Source: Epulopiscium sp. Nele67-Bin004 (GTDB lineage: Bacteria > Bacillota_A > Clostridia > Lachnospirales > Cellulosilyticaceae). From it: DNA of 7,104 nucleotides. Where the stretch lies: the NCBI GenBank assembly GCA_002007315.1, contig LNZQ01000124.1, positions 1 to 7,104 of the forward strand, given 5' to 3'. Below the pieces are notes generated by a model. That model made no database searches, had not been told where the DNA came from, and was given only the letters and a program-made list of their open reading frames with translations. Shown here one piece after another: positions 6,090 through 7,104 of the stretch. The first letter of the stretch is position 1. Each line of letters opens with the position of its first letter. The translations under genes and the position numbers were made by a program.

Positions 6090-6113
6090 AAAAAAACTAA
6101 TTATGTAATTAGT
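6090..6113 (-). terminator. AT-only hairpin with T run, possible terminator or operator
   Basis: ACTAATTA (6096-6103) and TAATTAGT (6106-6113) form an 18-base palindrome with a 2-base centre. On the minus strand it is followed by seven T (6090-6096, the first being the arm's last base). This could be a weak intrinsic terminator of a gene further upstream or a protein-binding palindrome. The stem holds only one G-C pair per side, so it is weak. The fish junction may lie close by. Confidence 0.25.
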
Positions 6114-6226
6114 GAATAAAAATCATACTGAGGCTAATGGACAGAGTGGAGCAACAATATGAAGACAGCAGAACTCAACTTTATTTAGCTGAGATGAAAC
6201 AAGGGATCATTTTAACACTCTTGAAA

Positions 6227-6291
6227 AGCTCTACAAGTAGAGCTCTTCCTGTCCACAAGGCAAAGCGTCCTTGGGCAAGACACTGAACCTC
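6227..6291 (-). repeat. Fish interspersed repeat fragment
   Basis: On the minus strand the segment GTTCAGTGTCTTGCCCAAGG (6269-6288), then a GTGGACAGGA block, resembles a repeat that I recall from many fish genomes, probably SINE-related. At its left end a palindrome AGCTCTA-CAAG-TAGAGCT (6227-6244) is seen. Because the sequence here is fish, the right junction must lie to the left of about 6230. Nothing else is recognised between 6114 and 6361. Confidence 0.5.
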
Positions 6292-6327
6292 AAATAGCTC
6301 TCACTCAGAGGCACACAAGGAAACTCA

Positions 6328-6594
<267 letters not shown>

Positions 6595-6622
6595 TCAATC
6601 GCTATGCGACATCCATCTATTA

Positions 6623-7102
<480 letters not shown>

Positions 7103-7104
7103 GA

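Larger units (their letters stand above)
1680..6113. other. Bacterial DNA block between fish sequences
   Basis: This interval carries five bacterial reading frames without introns, Shine-Dalgarno sites, sigma70-like promoters and an intrinsic terminator. The left edge is sharp at 1679/1680, where a fish repeat stops and a bacterial gene is entered in mid-frame. The right edge is less clear and falls somewhere between about 6060 and 6125, upstream of the antiporter gene. The sequences on both sides are fish. The block is most likely contaminant DNA joined during assembly. A recent genuine insertion cannot be excluded from the sequence. Confidence 0.8.

Overview
This window is a mosaic. Both ends are vertebrate, very probably teleost fish, and the middle, from about 1680 to about 6060-6120, is bacterial. 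The fish assignment rests on three spliced exons of the focal adhesion kinase gene ptk2 (minus strand, 6362-7100), an interspersed repeat at 1573-1679 that I recognise as widespread in fish genomes, a fish-type exon of an integrase-related gene (1150-1368), and consensus GT-AG splice sites. The bacterial assignment rests on uninterrupted genes, Shine-Dalgarno sequences, a 46-base gene overlap, sigma70-like promoters and a bidirectional intrinsic terminator. The bacterium has moderate to low GC; I cannot place it in a phylum from the sequence alone.

Left flank, 1-1679: mostly non-coding fish DNA. It holds a pair of diverged direct repeats (231-342 and 409-521), a possible signal-peptide exon on the minus strand (546-633), an AT-rich microsatellite, a well-spliced 67-base candidate exon on the minus strand (877-943), the integrase-related exon on the plus strand (1150-1368), and a transposon-like repeat that is cut off abruptly at 1679.

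Bacterial block: on the plus strand, the last 50 codons of an unidentified gene (1680-1832) run into a terminator (1837-1861) shared with genes converging from the right. All other bacterial genes are on the minus strand. An NhaC-family antiporter (4492-6018) overlaps and is followed by argH, argininosuccinate lyase (3122-4537). Next come two tandem paralogs encoding small predicted secreted proteins (2510-3040 and 1861-2409), each with its own near-identical promoter. The upstream paralog has an extra inverted repeat around its -10 box and ribosome binding site.

Right flank, from about 6120 to 7104: fish intron sequence with a common fish repeat, then the three ptk2 exons, which encode the kinase domain from just after the HR of HRD to the end of the C lobe.

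The simplest reading is a chimeric contig: bacterial DNA from an associated microbe joined to fish sequence during assembly. A recent real insertion into a ptk2 intron is possible but less likely, because the bacterial genes look intact and still carry bacterial signals. I found no convincing new defence or mobile system. The best leads within the bacterial part are the small secreted paralog pair and its palindromic promoter.
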